A stretch of 35,055 nt of DNA from Sphingobacteriales bacterium (GCA_016718845.1 JADKCK010000114.1:1-35055); one strand, 5' to 3'. Positions 8,814-18,014 are shown, counted from the first letter of the stretch. The notes: a model not told the origin generated them from the sequence alone. Numbers and translations: made by a program.

Positions 8814-8961
8814 CTCATTTTCGGCGCAAAGATAATACGCACAAACGATAATACCAACTATTTTTATCCACAAAGTGTAAATAAAGGTGTTTTTTGCTAC
8901 AAAATAGCAATTAAATTATACATTGGTTGCAAGTTTGACCACTTGTAACCATTTTTTTATT

Positions 8962-10059
8962 TCAATAATTTAACAAAACATCATTTAGGTAGTCTGCTCG
9001 TTCTTTATTGCCGTTTAGTTCGGCTTCGAGCATCGCGTCCAATAAGGCTTTTTTGTGGGCTGCTTTTGCGGCTGTTTCCTGTTTTTTTCGGGAGGTGTAG
9101 CCAATCTGTTCAGTATCCAAAAAAAGCCCAAAATTGCAAACAAAATACCCACTAAAAAACCATTGATGGAGGCATCTATTGTTGGAGATACAAACAATAA
9201 TAGGGCAGTATTGGGTGTTAGTGAAGTTTTTACAGCTCGTGTTTTGCGTACTGGTGTTGGACGTTTTTTTACAATGGTTTTTGTCGGCTCATCGTCCATA
9301 ACACGTTTTGTAAGATATGGTTCTTTGTCTGCATCGTCTTCGGTTATGGGCGATTGATTGACTCTTTTTTCTATGCCATAAGGAACTATAGGTGTTTTAG
9401 CCTGTATTTCCCTTTCTTCGGTAGTAGGGGAGGAGCTATGAGCAGCAACTTTTAAACCTAATTGGTACAAAAAAACGTCAAAATAAATTTTCTCTACCAA
9501 ACGAAAAAAGTTACTGTTGCTTGTTTTGGCTCGGATGTTAACCAGCACGTTGTACAAATAGTTAGCGTTAAATGTGCCATCGGTATCGTTGTTGCTCACT
9601 AAGCTGTAAAATCGTTGAGCCTGTGCTGCGGTTAGTTTCAATTTGTCGAAAGCACAAATTTGTCTTTCTTTTTCGTGCAGATGGTCGCCAACACTTGCCC
9701 ACTCATATTTGTAAGCTCCGCCGTCAATTTTTCGGGCGTACTGTAATCCCAATTGGTTTTTTCGGGCATATAGGATTGTTACGAGTAGCACCACAAATTG
9801 GTCGCCCTCTGGTTGTATCACAATTTCTTTGCTTTTGCCTTTGATGATGATGTTGCGGATATTGTACCGTTTAGGCGGAATGGTAACTACTAATGGTTGA
9901 CAAATTTTGTGGATACAAACTATTATTGCACCAAAGCAAAAATTGCCGAAAAGAGTAAAAACTGAAAAAAAACACGCCTAAATAAAGAAAAATAAGGACT
10001 GCCAAAAATAACAACCCATTGCGCCTATAGGCGCTCAATTTTTTTTTGTACTTTTGCAT
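8962..10059 (-). CDS. Membrane protein of unknown function with N- and C-terminal transmembrane segments (two frameshifts)
   Basis: The start at 10059 gives MQKYKKKLSAYRRNG and one strong membrane helix (LLFLAVLIFLYLGVFFFSFY). A shift near 9950 joins a second helix (GAIIVCIH) and the soluble part that begins VTIPPKRYNIRN. The cytosolic or periplasmic middle of about 230 residues is charged. Near the C-terminus lies another helix (INGFLVGILFAILGFFWIL), then a shift in an A-run at about 9080 gives the tail AHKKALLDAMLEAELNGNKE with the stop at 8962. The length is about 365 residues. No family was recognised. It is conserved enough across the joins to be a real gene, and may belong to the plasmid backbone because it sits beside rep. 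Confidence 0.55.
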
Positions 10060-10077
10060 CGCAAATTTAAGGTTTGT

Positions 10078-10162
10078 AGTGTGTAGGCTGGTCGTCGAAA
10101 AGCTGCCTGCACACTTTATAAAGGATAAAGTACCTATTAAAAGGTTTGCAGCCGCAAAGGTA
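10078..10162 (-). promoter_or_regulatory. Leader hairpin and -7 box of the minus-strand membrane-protein gene
   Basis: CAAAGGTA at 10155-10162 reads TACCTTTG on the minus strand, a -7 box about 95 nt before the ATG at 10059. In the leader, GTGTGTAGGC (10078-10087) pairs with GCCTGCACAC (10104-10113) except for one G-U. No clear -33 box. Confidence 0.4.
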
Positions 10163-10206
10163 CGCTATAGTGTATTAAAGTAGTGCACCAAACAAAACAT
10201 TTATTT

Positions 10207-10449
10207 ATGTCAGATTTAAAGTTTTACAATTTATCGCTTCTTGCCTGTGCTTATTTTGAGATATTGGGGAAGAAATACGATAAAAGTAATGTAAAAGATA
10301 GGAGTAATGCAATAAGTAACTTTAGAAACAACAAGGTGTACATAAAAAAAGACGTACTTAAACAGGCTTTTGATTTATATATTGAACGCCTAAAAGTAGA
10401 CTTTGAGGAATTAGTATTAGAAATTGAAGCAATCAATGAAAAGAAATAA
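10207..10449 (+). CDS. Small hypothetical protein
   Basis: 80 residues from the ATG at 10207; an in-frame ATG at 10183 is nearer the divergent promoter region and less likely. The sequence MSDLKFYNLSLLACAYFEIL is followed by a basic middle and a helical, acidic C-terminus (ELVLEIEAINEKK). No family was recognised. It is divergent from the membrane-protein gene at 10059 and followed by an inverted repeat at 10478-10509. Confidence 0.5.
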   Translation: MSDLKFYNLSLLACAYFEILGKKYDKSNVKDRSNAISNFRNNKVYIKKDVLKQAFDLYIERLKVDFEELVLEIEAINEKK

Positions 10450-10477
10450 TTTTCGATATAGTGATGTGCTACACTAT

Positions 10478-10509
10478 TTTTAAAGTGGTCGAATTTGACC
10501 ACTTTAAAA
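10478..10509 (+). terminator. Inverted repeat after the small gene
   Basis: TTTTAAAGTGGTC (10478-10490) pairs perfectly with GACCACTTTAAAA (10497-10509): 13-bp arms with a six-base loop. It sits 29 bp after the stop of the small gene and can act as a terminator in both directions, or as an operator. Confidence 0.6.
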
Positions 10510-10554
10510 TTAGGATAGGTTAATCTAATTTTGTGTATTGGACAGAAACAGACG

Positions 10555-10594
10555 AAAGGAGCTGCACCCTATTATTGGGCGCAGCTCCTTTTTG
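10555..10594 (+). terminator. Terminator, possibly of a short RNA
   Basis: AAAGGAGCTGC (10555-10565) pairs with GCAGCTCCTTT (10581-10591), with CCC/GGG inside, then a T-rich tail. TAATTTTG at 10526-10533 upstream could be a -7 box, so a transcript of about 55 nt may start and stop here. Resembles the promoter-hairpin unit at 8.6 kb in design, not in sequence. Confidence 0.5.
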
Positions 10595-10660
10595 TTTGTG
10601 GATAAATAAAGCAACGTATGTTTTTATCCGGTTAAATTTTATAAACAACAACAAGGTGCA

Positions 10661-10720
10661 GATTATTGATATCATGATATCGTGATGTAAAGATTATTGA
10701 TATCATGGCATCAATAATCT
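10661..10720. repeat. Palindromic repeat, family copy 4
   Basis: Two GATTATTGATATCATG elements (10661 and 10693) separated by GTGATGTAAA; the second ends in ATCAATAATC, giving 10-bp inverted arms. Same form as the copies beside the Rpn genes. It overlaps the start of the 158-bp direct repeat. Confidence 0.85.
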
Positions 10721-10849
10721 AGCAATTAAAAGGTTATGGTGGGGCTTATACCCAAAAAACGCACTACCTTTTTAGAGGGTAGTGCGTTTTGAAGTAATTG
10801 CAGTATGTAGTAAAAAAACTAAACATCAAGTGGGAATAGGTACTACGAA
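10692..10849. repeat. Left copy of the direct repeat that brackets the cassette region
   Basis: Nearly identical to 27184-27339 in the same orientation, differing by single-base indels in A and G runs. It contains half of the palindromic repeat, a hairpin AACGCACTACC/GGGTAGTGCGTT (10758-10788) usable as a terminator, and ends in GGTACTACGAA. Beyond that base the two loci differ completely. Confidence 0.9.
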
Positions 10850-10913
10850 TATACAAAACGTTTTTTAAGAAGCGTTTCGCTTTTTTTCATGTATTTTGTC
10901 TGATACTTAATAT

Positions 10914-11050
10914 GGCTGGTAACGGTTTGCAGCTTGGCGAAGTGGCGGAAATCGAAGCACAAATGTACAAAATTTGCACAATGTTCAATAGAATTCCGAA
11001 TGTTCAATTTAGCACTGAACCCGCCATTTTGCCAAACTGCTGTTGGTGGC
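10914..11050 (-). repeat. attC-like site A (end of the 10-kb cassette)
   Basis: Outer boxes GGCTGGTAAC (10914-10923) and GTTGGTGGCA (11042-11051). Inner arms GCAGCTTGGCGAAGTGGCGG (10929-10948) and 11021-11040 pair at 17 of 20 positions, with an unpaired spacer between box and arm. It follows the stop of the gene ending at 11139. Its 11042 box is complementary to the 20963-20971 box of site B. Confidence 0.75.
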
Positions 11051-11138
11051 AGTGTTTTTTTCGTCATTTCTATAACACTAAAAAGCAAACAAGTCTTTCA
11101 ACTCATTTGCTTTTTTATACTGATTACTATTTATTTTT

Positions 11139-11897
11139 TTACGGATAAGCCAAACCAAATTGATTTACCATTGGTGGATATGCACTGAACAAAGCCCCTG
11201 CCTCTGCACTTTGCATTACAGCTGGATTAGTTCCGATAGCTTGGAATTTTTGAGCATTTTCATAAATTGTCATACCTACATAATGCTTACCATCTGCTGA
11301 ACGATACTCTAATTCTTTTACAAAACCATCTTGTTGTTTTAATAGATTAACAAAAGCTGCTCTTTTGGTATCAAAATCATTGAAATCTGAATAACCACTT
11401 ACATCACGGATGGCAATTTCTAATACCTGCCCTGCTGATAAAAAGTTTTTAACGTCAATGTTTGGTGTATTTCTATATTTTTTAACCAAAATGCTGCTTG
11501 GTGTTAAAGGTATATTGGTTGTGAAATAGTTCGTTAGCCAACTTGGTGGTGTTCCTGTTGAATATTTCGCTACGATAGCATCATAATCCGTTTGGCTTTC
11601 GTATTGGCTAAGTCCAAAGAACACTTTGTCATAAGGCTGACCTGTGTTAGTATCATATGGTGCTACACTGAAAATTGATTTAAACTCTCTGGTCGCAATA
11701 ATTCCCTCTTCGTTAGCCAAGTTTTGGTTCAATGTCGTTAAGGCGTTGTACCAAGTAGTTTCATCTGGAACTTGTCGAACTGGAATTTCTAATATGTCAT
11801 CCGCTTTGTCAACTGCAGGTGTTTCATCATCTTTTTTGCAAGAGAAAAGAGCTAAACTCATAGCGAATACGCTAAATAAAATTTTAAATTTGTGCAT
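11139..11897 (-). CDS. Lipoprotein with two ABM-like (dimeric alpha+beta barrel) domains
   Basis: 252 residues. The signal MHKFKILFSVFAMSLALFSC has the lipobox LFSC, followed by KKDD, so it is probably surface- or periplasm-exposed and lipid-anchored. Two repeats of a ferredoxin-like half-barrel can be seen: ILEIPVRQVPDETTWYNAL with FFGLSQYES (about 35-120), and VLEIAIRDVSGYSDFNDF with YVGMTIYENAQKFQAIG (about 155-235). The same two-domain design recurs in the genes at 19286 and 18015 of this cassette. ABM/EthD-like barrels act as cofactor-free monooxygenases or binding proteins in quinone and polyketide chemistry; no catalytic residue can be named here. It is last in the downstream operon, right before attC-like site A. 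Confidence 0.65.
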   Translation of the reverse strand: MHKFKILFSVFAMSLALFSCKKDDETPAVDKADDILEIPVRQVPDETTWYNALTTLNQNLANEEGIIATREFKSIFSVAPYDTNTGQPYDKVFFGLSQYESQTDYDAIVAKYSTGTPPSWLTNYFTTNIPLTPSSILVKKYRNTPNIDVKNFLSAGQVLEIAIRDVSGYSDFNDFDTKRAAFVNLLKQQDGFVKELEYRSADGKHYVGMTIYENAQKFQAIGTNPAVMQSAEAGALFSAYPPMVNQFGLAYP

Positions 11898-11936
11898 TTT
11901 TTTATTTTTTAAAGATTAAACAATATTTATTGATAA

Positions 11937-12851
11937 TTAAAACATTCCGTTTCTGTGTTGGAATTTAGCAGGTTCTGGTATTTCTTGTTTCACACTCCAA
12001 TGCTCCACAATTTTATTTCCTCGTACTCTACAAATATCCACTACAGCAAATCGTTTACTTCCTTTATGTACTCGACTGTGTGTAAGAATCAAATCATTTT
12101 CGCCAATTACTTTGCTGATGTTGTATTCGTAGTCATTAAAAGCTCCACTTTGGGAAGCCATTAATAGACTTTTTGAACCATCTTTTCCATTAGCATCGTG
12201 TTCTGTATAATTAGCATCTACATATTTTTTTGTTGCATTATCAAAATTTTTCTGATTGAAAAACTGATTTAAAAAATCCACCACAATTTGTTTATTTTTA
12301 GCTAATTGCTTTTCGTCCACTTTTACCTTATCGGTAAATTTGGTGTCAAAATGTGTATGTCCTGAAGCATTTTTATTAGTAAAACTGCTCATTTCCAACA
12401 TATCCCAATGTTCACGGCTTTTGCCGTCTTGTACATAATTAATGTCCACAACCGCCATTTCGGGTGCACCTGTAGTAAACTGAAATTGTCCAAACAACAC
12501 TACATAAGGACCTTCTGCAATTTGCATTTGGGGTTTGTAAACCGCTTTGGTGAAATCCATTGCTGAAAATAGCTCAATTACACCTTCTTTTCCATCCTTC
12601 ATATCAGGATTGTGCTGAATGTAGTTGTCAGCGTAAAGGGAACGAATTTTATCCCAGTCTTTTTGAAATAAAGCACCAAAAATGTCATTCATAACCGCTT
12701 GATTTTTTGCAGTTAATACTTTTTCTTGTGGTGCTACCGAAAGATATTGATAATCTACGGGGGCGATAATTTTTTGTTGAGCAAAAATGCTCAATGGCAT
12801 TGCAAAAAAAGCTGTTGCAGCCAATTTGATTTTAAATTTACTTTGTACCAT
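11937..12851 (-). CDS. Secreted protein with two SnoaL-like (NTF2-fold) domains
   Basis: 304 residues with a cleavable signal peptide (KLAATAFFAMPLSIFAQQ). Two tandem SnoaL-like domains are visible. The first has NDIFGALFQKDWDKIRSLYA, NYIQHNPDMKDGKEG and HWDMLEM; the second has VVDFLNQFFNQKNFDNATKK, NYTEHDANGKDG and IVEHWSVKQEIP. This fits the predicted SnoaL-like aldol condensation enzymes (COG4922), normally one domain, so this is a duplication. It is the first gene after the second copy of the AraC-type promoter/operator (12884-12949) and probably leads an operon with the lipoprotein at 11139. Substrate unknown. Confidence 0.75.
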   Translation of the reverse strand: MVQSKFKIKLAATAFFAMPLSIFAQQKIIAPVDYQYLSVAPQEKVLTAKNQAVMNDIFGALFQKDWDKIRSLYADNYIQHNPDMKDGKEGVIELFSAMDFTKAVYKPQMQIAEGPYVVLFGQFQFTTGAPEMAVVDINYVQDGKSREHWDMLEMSSFTNKNASGHTHFDTKFTDKVKVDEKQLAKNKQIVVDFLNQFFNQKNFDNATKKYVDANYTEHDANGKDGSKSLLMASQSGAFNDYEYNISKVIGENDLILTHSRVHKGSKRFAVVDICRVRGNKIVEHWSVKQEIPEPAKFQHRNGMF

Positions 12852-12866
12852 TGGTTAAAATTTTTA

Positions 12867-12950
12867 ATTGTTAAATAATGGTGCAAAGGTACAGGCAGGA
12901 CGTACTTTCGTTGTTATCAAAACGAAAAGATGATTGTCATTTTGATAACT
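12867..12950 (-). promoter_or_regulatory. Promoter with putative AraC operator, copy 1
   Basis: CAAAGGTA at 12884-12891 is a minus-strand TACCTTTG -7 box for the SnoaL-like gene at 12851. Upstream lie GTTATCAAAA (12913-12922) and TTTTGATAAC (12940-12949), perfect 10-bp inverted arms with centres 27 bp apart. The block of about 83 bp is identical to the region before the gene at 20020, which lies directly after the AraC regulator gene. The AraC product is therefore the best candidate for binding (inference). Confidence 0.65.
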
Positions 12951-12974
12951 GCCTAATTTTAAAAAGCAAAATCA

Positions 12975-13859
12975 TCAACTGGATTTAATGAGTACACTTC
13001 GCATACTGGTACTGCCGTAAGAAATGCCATCTATAGGGAAACTGACGGTGTCATTTTTGGATTGTAACCCTAAAGCATAGAGCAAAGGATAATAATGGTC
13101 TGGGGTTGGAATTGAAAGATTGGCAGATTTGCCCAAATTTTGATAGTTGATAAGGCTTTGATGATCGCTTTTTTCTATAAGTTTTTTTGATATTTCGTCA
13201 AACTCGATAGCCCATTCATAGGTGCTGCTTTCTGGAAATTTGAGTTGGCCAAGATTGTGAACAATATTGCCACTACAAAGAATAAGTACCCCTTTTTTTC
13301 GTAAAAAGGAAAGTTGTTTTGCCACTTCATATTGATGAGAAGCACCCTTGTGGTAATCTATGCTAAATTGCAACATCGGTATATCTGCATTTGGATACAT
13401 ACAACGAGCCACACACCAACAACCATGGTCGAAGCCCCAACGATGATCTTCTTCTACGTGCAAATCGGTCATCGTTTTTGCTATTTCATTGGCTAATTCA
13501 GGACTACCAGGTGCATTATATTCTATATCAAATAATCGGTCATCTATTCTTCCAAAATCATGAATGGTTTTAGGTTTTTCCATAGCGGTTACAAAACTAC
13601 CCTTAGTGAGCCAATGGGCTGAAATACAAACAATAGCCTTTGGCGTTGGTATTCCTTCTGCTATTTTTTTCCATGCCCGACTGTATTTGTTATCATCCAA
13701 GGTGTAGAGCGGCGCACCATGCCCGATAAATAAGACAGGCATGATAGCATCTCCGTTTTTCCACAATTTACTTTCGCTTACGAATGATTGAATTGTTCCT
13801 CCTGCCATAATAATTGAACTTCCTATTATTGAATTTTTAATAAATTTTCGTCTATCCAT
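12975..13859 (-). CDS. LigB/DODA-type extradiol dioxygenase with Tat-like signal
   Basis: 294 residues. The N-terminus MDRRKFIKNSIIGSSIIMAG has a twin-arginine-like motif before a hydrophobic stretch, unusual for this mostly cytosolic family. Conserved metal-site signatures of the YgiD/DODA group are present: FIGHGAP, CISAHW, GFDHGCW and CSGNIVHNL. The C-terminus has PDHYYPLLYALG. Family members open aromatic catechol rings such as DOPA with a single metal ion. It follows the methyltransferase gene by about 5 bp, so the two are co-transcribed. Together with the ABM and SnoaL proteins it suggests aromatic or quinone turnover (inference). Confidence 0.85.
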   Translation of the reverse strand: MDRRKFIKNSIIGSSIIMAGGTIQSFVSESKLWKNGDAIMPVLFIGHGAPLYTLDDNKYSRAWKKIAEGIPTPKAIVCISAHWLTKGSFVTAMEKPKTIHDFGRIDDRLFDIEYNAPGSPELANEIAKTMTDLHVEEDHRWGFDHGCWCVARCMYPNADIPMLQFSIDYHKGASHQYEVAKQLSFLRKKGVLILCSGNIVHNLGQLKFPESSTYEWAIEFDEISKKLIEKSDHQSLINYQNLGKSANLSIPTPDHYYPLLYALGLQSKNDTVSFPIDGISYGSTSMRSVLIKSS

Positions 13860-13864
13860 CGAAT

Positions 13865-14524
13865 TTAATTTTTTATTGTTATGATTGCCGAATTGCCTTT
13901 GTCAAGTTGCATCGATTCAATCTGGTACTTAGAAGACTGTTGAATAACCTTCAAAAAATGTTTTACCCCTTTAAAATTCGTATTATCAACAAAAACCAAT
14001 GTGTTTTTATGAAAATTATTTTCTAATAATCTAAACACAGGCAAATACAAATCTTTCCAACCATCAAGCAATAAAAAGTCAACAGATTGATTCCAGTTTT
14101 TGAAACTTTCCAAAGCATCACCTTCTCTGAGTTCTATAAAGTTTTCAACGCCGGCACTTACAAAGTTTTTTTTGGCTTGCTCGCATTTTTCAGGAACGAT
14201 TTCTGTGGTAACGACTTTGCCGCCTGTTTGCTCCGCCGCCAAAGCCAAATAAATAGTGGAAATGCCAAAAGAAGTGCCAAATTCTACAATGTGTTTGTAT
14301 TGATTTTTGACAATAACATCATACATAAAATTTCCTTGCTCTTTGGAAATAGGCAAATAAGCAGATTTCACATGATGTGGTTCTATTTTTTTAAAAATAC
14401 CAACACCAAGTGCTTTTAGGACTTTTATTCCATCTGACTTTGCTGCTTTATGTAGATCATTAAGTACGATTTGTGCTTGTCTATTATTTTTGAAAAGAAA
14501 TGCATCTGCCATGGTAAAATTCAT
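13865..14524 (-). CDS. Class I SAM-dependent O-methyltransferase
   Basis: 219 residues. The SAM-binding motif I is IVEFGTSFGISTIYLA (about 80-95), followed by VVTTEIVPEKCEQAKK (acidic end of strand 2), VDFLLLDGWKD and LVFVDNTNF. The layout matches the O-methyltransferase group acting on catechols and similar (COG4122-like). It lacks a signal peptide, so it is cytosolic. It ends 5 bp before the LigB-type gene; a catechol-modifying enzyme beside a catechol-cleaving one fits a shared aromatic substrate (inference). Confidence 0.8.
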   Translation of the reverse strand: MNFTMADAFLFKNNRQAQIVLNDLHKAAKSDGIKVLKALGVGIFKKIEPHHVKSAYLPISKEQGNFMYDVIVKNQYKHIVEFGTSFGISTIYLALAAEQTGGKVVTTEIVPEKCEQAKKNFVSAGVENFIELREGDALESFKNWNQSVDFLLLDGWKDLYLPVFRLLENNFHKNTLVFVDNTNFKGVKHFLKVIQQSSKYQIESMQLDKGNSAIITIKN

Positions 14525-14566
14525 ATTAAAATGTTTTGTTTGCTATAATTACCCATTATTAAATAT

Positions 14567-15510
14567 TTACATAATTACGCCAATTTCATTGGGACTAAGG
14601 TTTTCGGGTATTTCTGTTTCGCCCAGCATTTGCCTTAAATCTCTTTCAATCACAATACAAATAGCGGTCATAGGCGTATCCGAAATTTTATTCTCAAAAA
14701 GGGTCTTCAGTTTCAGAACCAGATTTATCAATGGCAGCATAGACAAACCCTACTAAAATCGTTACGGGTATGATCAACCAGGTGATATTGCTACCAATGT
14801 TGTGACTTAATTCACCAAATTTTCCAACCAGAGAGAAAGGAAATAGCGTAATAAACGCATAGAAAAAAACATTGACATATAGTTCATAATATTTAGGGAA
14901 GGGGGTCTTTTTGATTCGTTCAGCTTTTCCTTGTAAATCATACAATTCTTTAATGCTCCCCATAAGCTCAAAAAGTTTAAAATCTGAGTTTATGATCCCG
15001 TCTTTGGTGGCTTGTTTAAAAGCAAGAGATTGATTTCTCAATATTTGTGTAGGAATGTTTGCAGAATTTTCAATGCCATTCCATTCTCTTTGTAGAGATA
15101 TATTTGGATATTGATTTTTCAACTTCGCTCATCTGACCTCGTAAGTTTAAACGCAATGCATGGATATATGCGAAATGCCGATAATAAGTACTTTTAATCA
15201 AATTTTGATCATCTGAATATGTTTCGATCTGTACAGCTAAAGTACGACTCATATTGATGATGCCTCCCCAAATTTTACGAGCTTCCCACCACCTGTCGTA
15301 TGCTGAACCGTTTCTAAAACCCAGTAGAATGGACAAAGCGGTACCAAGCATTGCGATGGGTAGGATGGGCAAATCCACCCATTTAAAACCCAATTGAAAC
15401 AAACTATAAACAAGACCTGAAACGCCACTAAAGTATAATAACTCCTTGCGGAATATCATGATATTTATGACAAGGTTCTTGGTTATCCCTTTAGCTAAGT
15501 GAACTACCAT
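14567..15510 (-). pseudogene. Bestrophin-family anion channel (two frameshifts)
   Basis: The start at 15510 gives transmembrane segments with LGTALSILLGFRNGSAYDRW and WEARKIWG, the hallmark region of bacterial bestrophins. The frame breaks in an A/T-rich stretch near 15110, continues as ISLQREWNGIENSANIPTQI with more membrane helices, and breaks again in a T-run near 14697. The last part (PFENKISDTPMTAICIVIER, then MLGETEIP) is the conserved family C-terminus, with the stop at 14567. The joined length is about 313 residues, normal for the family. These are homopentameric anion channels. This is the only clearly broken gene in the large cassette, and the conserved parts are intact on both sides. 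Confidence 0.85.
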
Positions 15511-15567
15511 AAAACGGTTTTGTTGAAATTATTTTTTGATCTTTAAGCATGAATTGAGTATTATTCA

Positions 15568-16077
15568 TTACAGAATCCTTTTTAAAACATTTTCTTTTTT
15601 TTGAAAAATATGAGAAAAAACACCGATGATGTGTAAGATAAAAAGCAGAAACACCAATTTCGCTACGATGTGATGCGAAAGCATTATTGCACTTAATCCT
15701 TCTGAAAGGTTAGGCATCATCGCTACAGAATTATAGATGGCTGGTTGCCATACATTTTCAATATAAATAGAAATAAAACCAGAAATACACATCCAAAGAA
15801 TGACCCAGTAAAAACCTTGATGCACTAAATGAATCAATTTTTGTCGGCTTTTATTTGGATACAATTCAGAAGGTCTTTTATCTTTTAAAAAGGCTACTAC
15901 TCTAAAAATAGTAAGTATGAATACTGCCAACCCCATTAAAAAATGAATTTGATAATATCGGAGTTTAAAACTTAAATTGGTTTCGCTTTCCATCATTATG
16001 CCTGTTACTGCCATCCCAATAATGAGTATTGCAGAAACCCAATGCAACCAAATAATTCTTTTACTATATTTATTCAT
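15568..16077 (-). CDS. Cytochrome b561-like membrane protein
   Basis: 169 residues with four membrane helices. Histidines suitable for two haem b groups lie in IIWLHW (helix 1), YYQIHFLMG (helix 2), and SHHIVAKLVFLLFILH (helix 4). The family transfers electrons across the inner membrane, often coupled to superoxide, ascorbate or quinol oxidation. It lies between an outer-membrane barrel and the bestrophin gene, with about 100 bp upstream of its ATG without a clear promoter. Confidence 0.8.
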   Translation of the reverse strand: MNKYSKRIIWLHWVSAILIIGMAVTGIMMESETNLSFKLRYYQIHFLMGLAVFILTIFRVVAFLKDKRPSELYPNKSRQKLIHLVHQGFYWVILWMCISGFISIYIENVWQPAIYNSVAMMPNLSEGLSAIMLSHHIVAKLVFLLFILHIIGVFSHIFQKKENVLKRIL

Positions 16078-16180
16078 GTATACTATTTTAACGTCTTATT
16101 AAATATAATAAGCTCAAAATCAAAGACTTTATAGAAATTCAAACAAAGTATTCTCACAAAGTGCTTTTTACCTATACATA

Positions 16181-16726
16181 TCATTTAAAACGCCATCCCA
16201 CTTTCAATCCTCCAAACGGAGCAAAAGCTTCGCCTTCATAAGTTTTTCCACTGGTAAATTTGGTGTCATCAAATCCAAAAGAAGCTCGTGGATTGACAAA
16301 CGGATTGATTACCAAACCTTTCCAAGGCATCCAAACATATCCGATTACGGCACCAACACGAAACACGTCTAAATCTGCTTTTGCATTGGTGCTTAATTCT
16401 TCAATGGTTATGTTGGAATAATTGGTGTTGGCACCCACATAAAAGCCCTTGGCTCCGTCTTTGAAGAACCTTTGGTATTCCAAAGTGAATTGAAAGTTCC
16501 GTTTTTCATTGAAATCATCACTCTGTTCATTGAGCATTTTGGGCAATTGATTGATTGCCCCACCAATGGAAATTGCATTTTTATTAAACCCATAAGTGAG
16601 AAATAAACTTCCCCCTTTGGCAATAGCTGGGTCAGACAAATCGGTTTCAAGTTGATAATAATTTTGAGCATTAGTCCCAAAAGAAATTAAGATACAAAGT
16701 GATAAAATTGCAAAATGCTTTTTCAT
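16181..16726 (-). CDS. Outer-membrane beta-barrel-like protein
   Basis: 181 residues from the ATG at 16726; an upstream in-frame ATG would lie inside the SnoaL gene. The signal peptide is MKKHFAILSLCILISFGTNA. The rest alternates polar and hydrophobic residues and ends APFGGLKVGWRFK, a terminal aromatic/basic pattern of barrel proteins. It is a paralogue of the protein at 18681 (both share the GFYVGA/GFYIGG and GYVWMPWKG/GWVWKPFKK regions). The ATG overlaps the TGA of the SnoaL gene (ATGA), so the two are translationally coupled. Confidence 0.7.
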   Translation of the reverse strand: MKKHFAILSLCILISFGTNAQNYYQLETDLSDPAIAKGGSLFLTYGFNKNAISIGGAINQLPKMLNEQSDDFNEKRNFQFTLEYQRFFKDGAKGFYVGANTNYSNITIEELSTNAKADLDVFRVGAVIGYVWMPWKGLVINPFVNPRASFGFDDTKFTSGKTYEGEAFAPFGGLKVGWRFK

Positions 16727-17148
16727 GATTTTATTGTATTTAACTGTGATTGAATTTGAGAAACAACTGTAGGGAAATCGAAGTAATCCCAATCTTCGGC
16801 TACTTTCATACCCTCAAATCTTCGCATTATCATACCCTCAAAATGAAGATTTGCACCACTTGCAGGAAAGCCCAAAAACTCACCTTTTTGTGTTCCCGTA
16901 AAATTGAAGCGAAGCACCAATCGGTCACCTTCCCCGATTATATCGATAATTTCAGATTTCAAATCGGGAATAGCTGCGTGAAATCCTTTAATGGCTTCTG
17001 TGAAACCATTAGGTGTTTGAGCAGTCATACCACCCAAGCCGTGATAAATATAATCTGACGTCAAGTGTTCTTCGATTGCTGTGTAATCTTTCTCATTGAC
17101 CACTCTTTGAGAAATTAATCGAGCAATTTCTTTATGTTTTTCTATCAT
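16723..17148 (-). CDS. SnoaL-like ester cyclase / NTF2-fold protein
   Basis: 141 residues, single SnoaL-like domain: TAIEEHLTSDYIYHGLGG, FHAAIPDLKSEIIDIIGEGD, RFNFTGTQKGEFLGFPASG, ending KVAEDWDYFDFPTVVSQIQ. The pattern FH..FPDL..(D) with TGTH/Q..EFLG.P is that of the SnoaL polyketide cyclase/ester cyclase family (PF07366), which closes aromatic rings or binds hydrophobic ligands. No signal peptide, so cytosolic. It sits 19 bp after the MBL hydrolase gene and overlaps the barrel gene. Confidence 0.8.
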   Translation of the reverse strand: MIEKHKEIARLISQRVVNEKDYTAIEEHLTSDYIYHGLGGMTAQTPNGFTEAIKGFHAAIPDLKSEIIDIIGEGDRLVLRFNFTGTQKGEFLGFPASGANLHFEGMIMRRFEGMKVAEDWDYFDFPTVVSQIQSQLNTIKS

Positions 17149-17167
17149 TTTTTTAATAAATTTAAGA

Positions 17168-17995
17168 TTAATGACTTGACATTTGTCCGAATAGAAAACC
17201 TAAATACATATCAAACATCATAGGGCTTTCTCTGTAAGGATATTTAGCTAAAAGTTGCGTTTTAAATTCTTCGGCAGTTGGATTTTTGCTATATATGTCC
17301 TTGGCTATTTTTAAATAATAGATACAATTCATTACTTCGTCTTTGCCACAAGGCAAGCCATGTCCAGCCAAAATATAATTGTATCCGTCTGCCTTTAATA
17401 CATTTTCTAACTCTGAAATCCATTTGTCAAACCAACCCATACCTAACCACAAATGCACCCCACTGTAAACCAAATCTTGTGCTATGATTACGCCTATTTG
17501 AGGCAGTTTTATAAGTAATTGAGCTTCACTTTCTGCCCCTTCCACCATTTCATATTGATAAGTCAAACCATCAATAACCTCTTCAGTATTTGGTGTAAGT
17601 GTGTGCTTTGGCACAACTACTTCGTTTGGTATTAAATCACCAAACATTGGTTTCTGATTTTTAATCATTTGGGGACCCCATTCTGCTATTACTTTGTCTA
17701 TACCTTGTAACGTATAGGCTGCATATTCACTGAAAGCCGAAGCCAAACCGAAATAATGGTCGGGGTGTCCGTGTGAAATAATAATCCTGTCAATAGGTTT
17801 ATTTAACGACAAGGCATATCCTTTAAAAGCTTGTGCCAATGGCGTTAAGAAATGAGTATCTATCAAAACCAATTTGTTTTCTGTTTCGATAATGTGCGTT
17901 GCGTTTGCCGCAGCTTCGTAAGGTGCTAAAAAAGTATGCACTTTTACACCATTAAAATCTTTTACGATTATTGAAGTTGAATTTTGTGTTGTCAT
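17168..17995 (-). CDS. MBL-fold metallohydrolase
   Basis: 275 residues. The metal-binding motif SHGHPDH lies at 74-80 (H75, H77, D79, H80); further ligands are in IIAQDLVYS and LAGHGLP. This is the metallo-beta-lactamase fold with two metals, hydrolysing esters, thioesters or lactones. No signal peptide. It lies between the ABM-like gene at 18015 and the SnoaL gene in one run of short gaps, so it belongs to the same operon. Substrate unknown. Confidence 0.88.
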   Translation of the reverse strand: MTTQNSTSIIVKDFNGVKVHTFLAPYEAAANATHIIETENKLVLIDTHFLTPLAQAFKGYALSLNKPIDRIIISHGHPDHYFGLASAFSEYAAYTLQGIDKVIAEWGPQMIKNQKPMFGDLIPNEVVVPKHTLTPNTEEVIDGLTYQYEMVEGAESEAQLLIKLPQIGVIIAQDLVYSGVHLWLGMGWFDKWISELENVLKADGYNYILAGHGLPCGKDEVMNCIYYLKIAKDIYSKNPTAEEFKTQLLAKYPYRESPMMFDMYLGFLFGQMSSH

Positions 17996-18014
17996 TTTAT
18001 TTTTATTTTAAAAA

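Noticed and set aside
10914..11050. attC-like elements as MITEs or insertion-sequence ends
   Set aside because: No target-site duplications are visible, and the complementarity links ends of different elements by unit, which MITEs do not explain.
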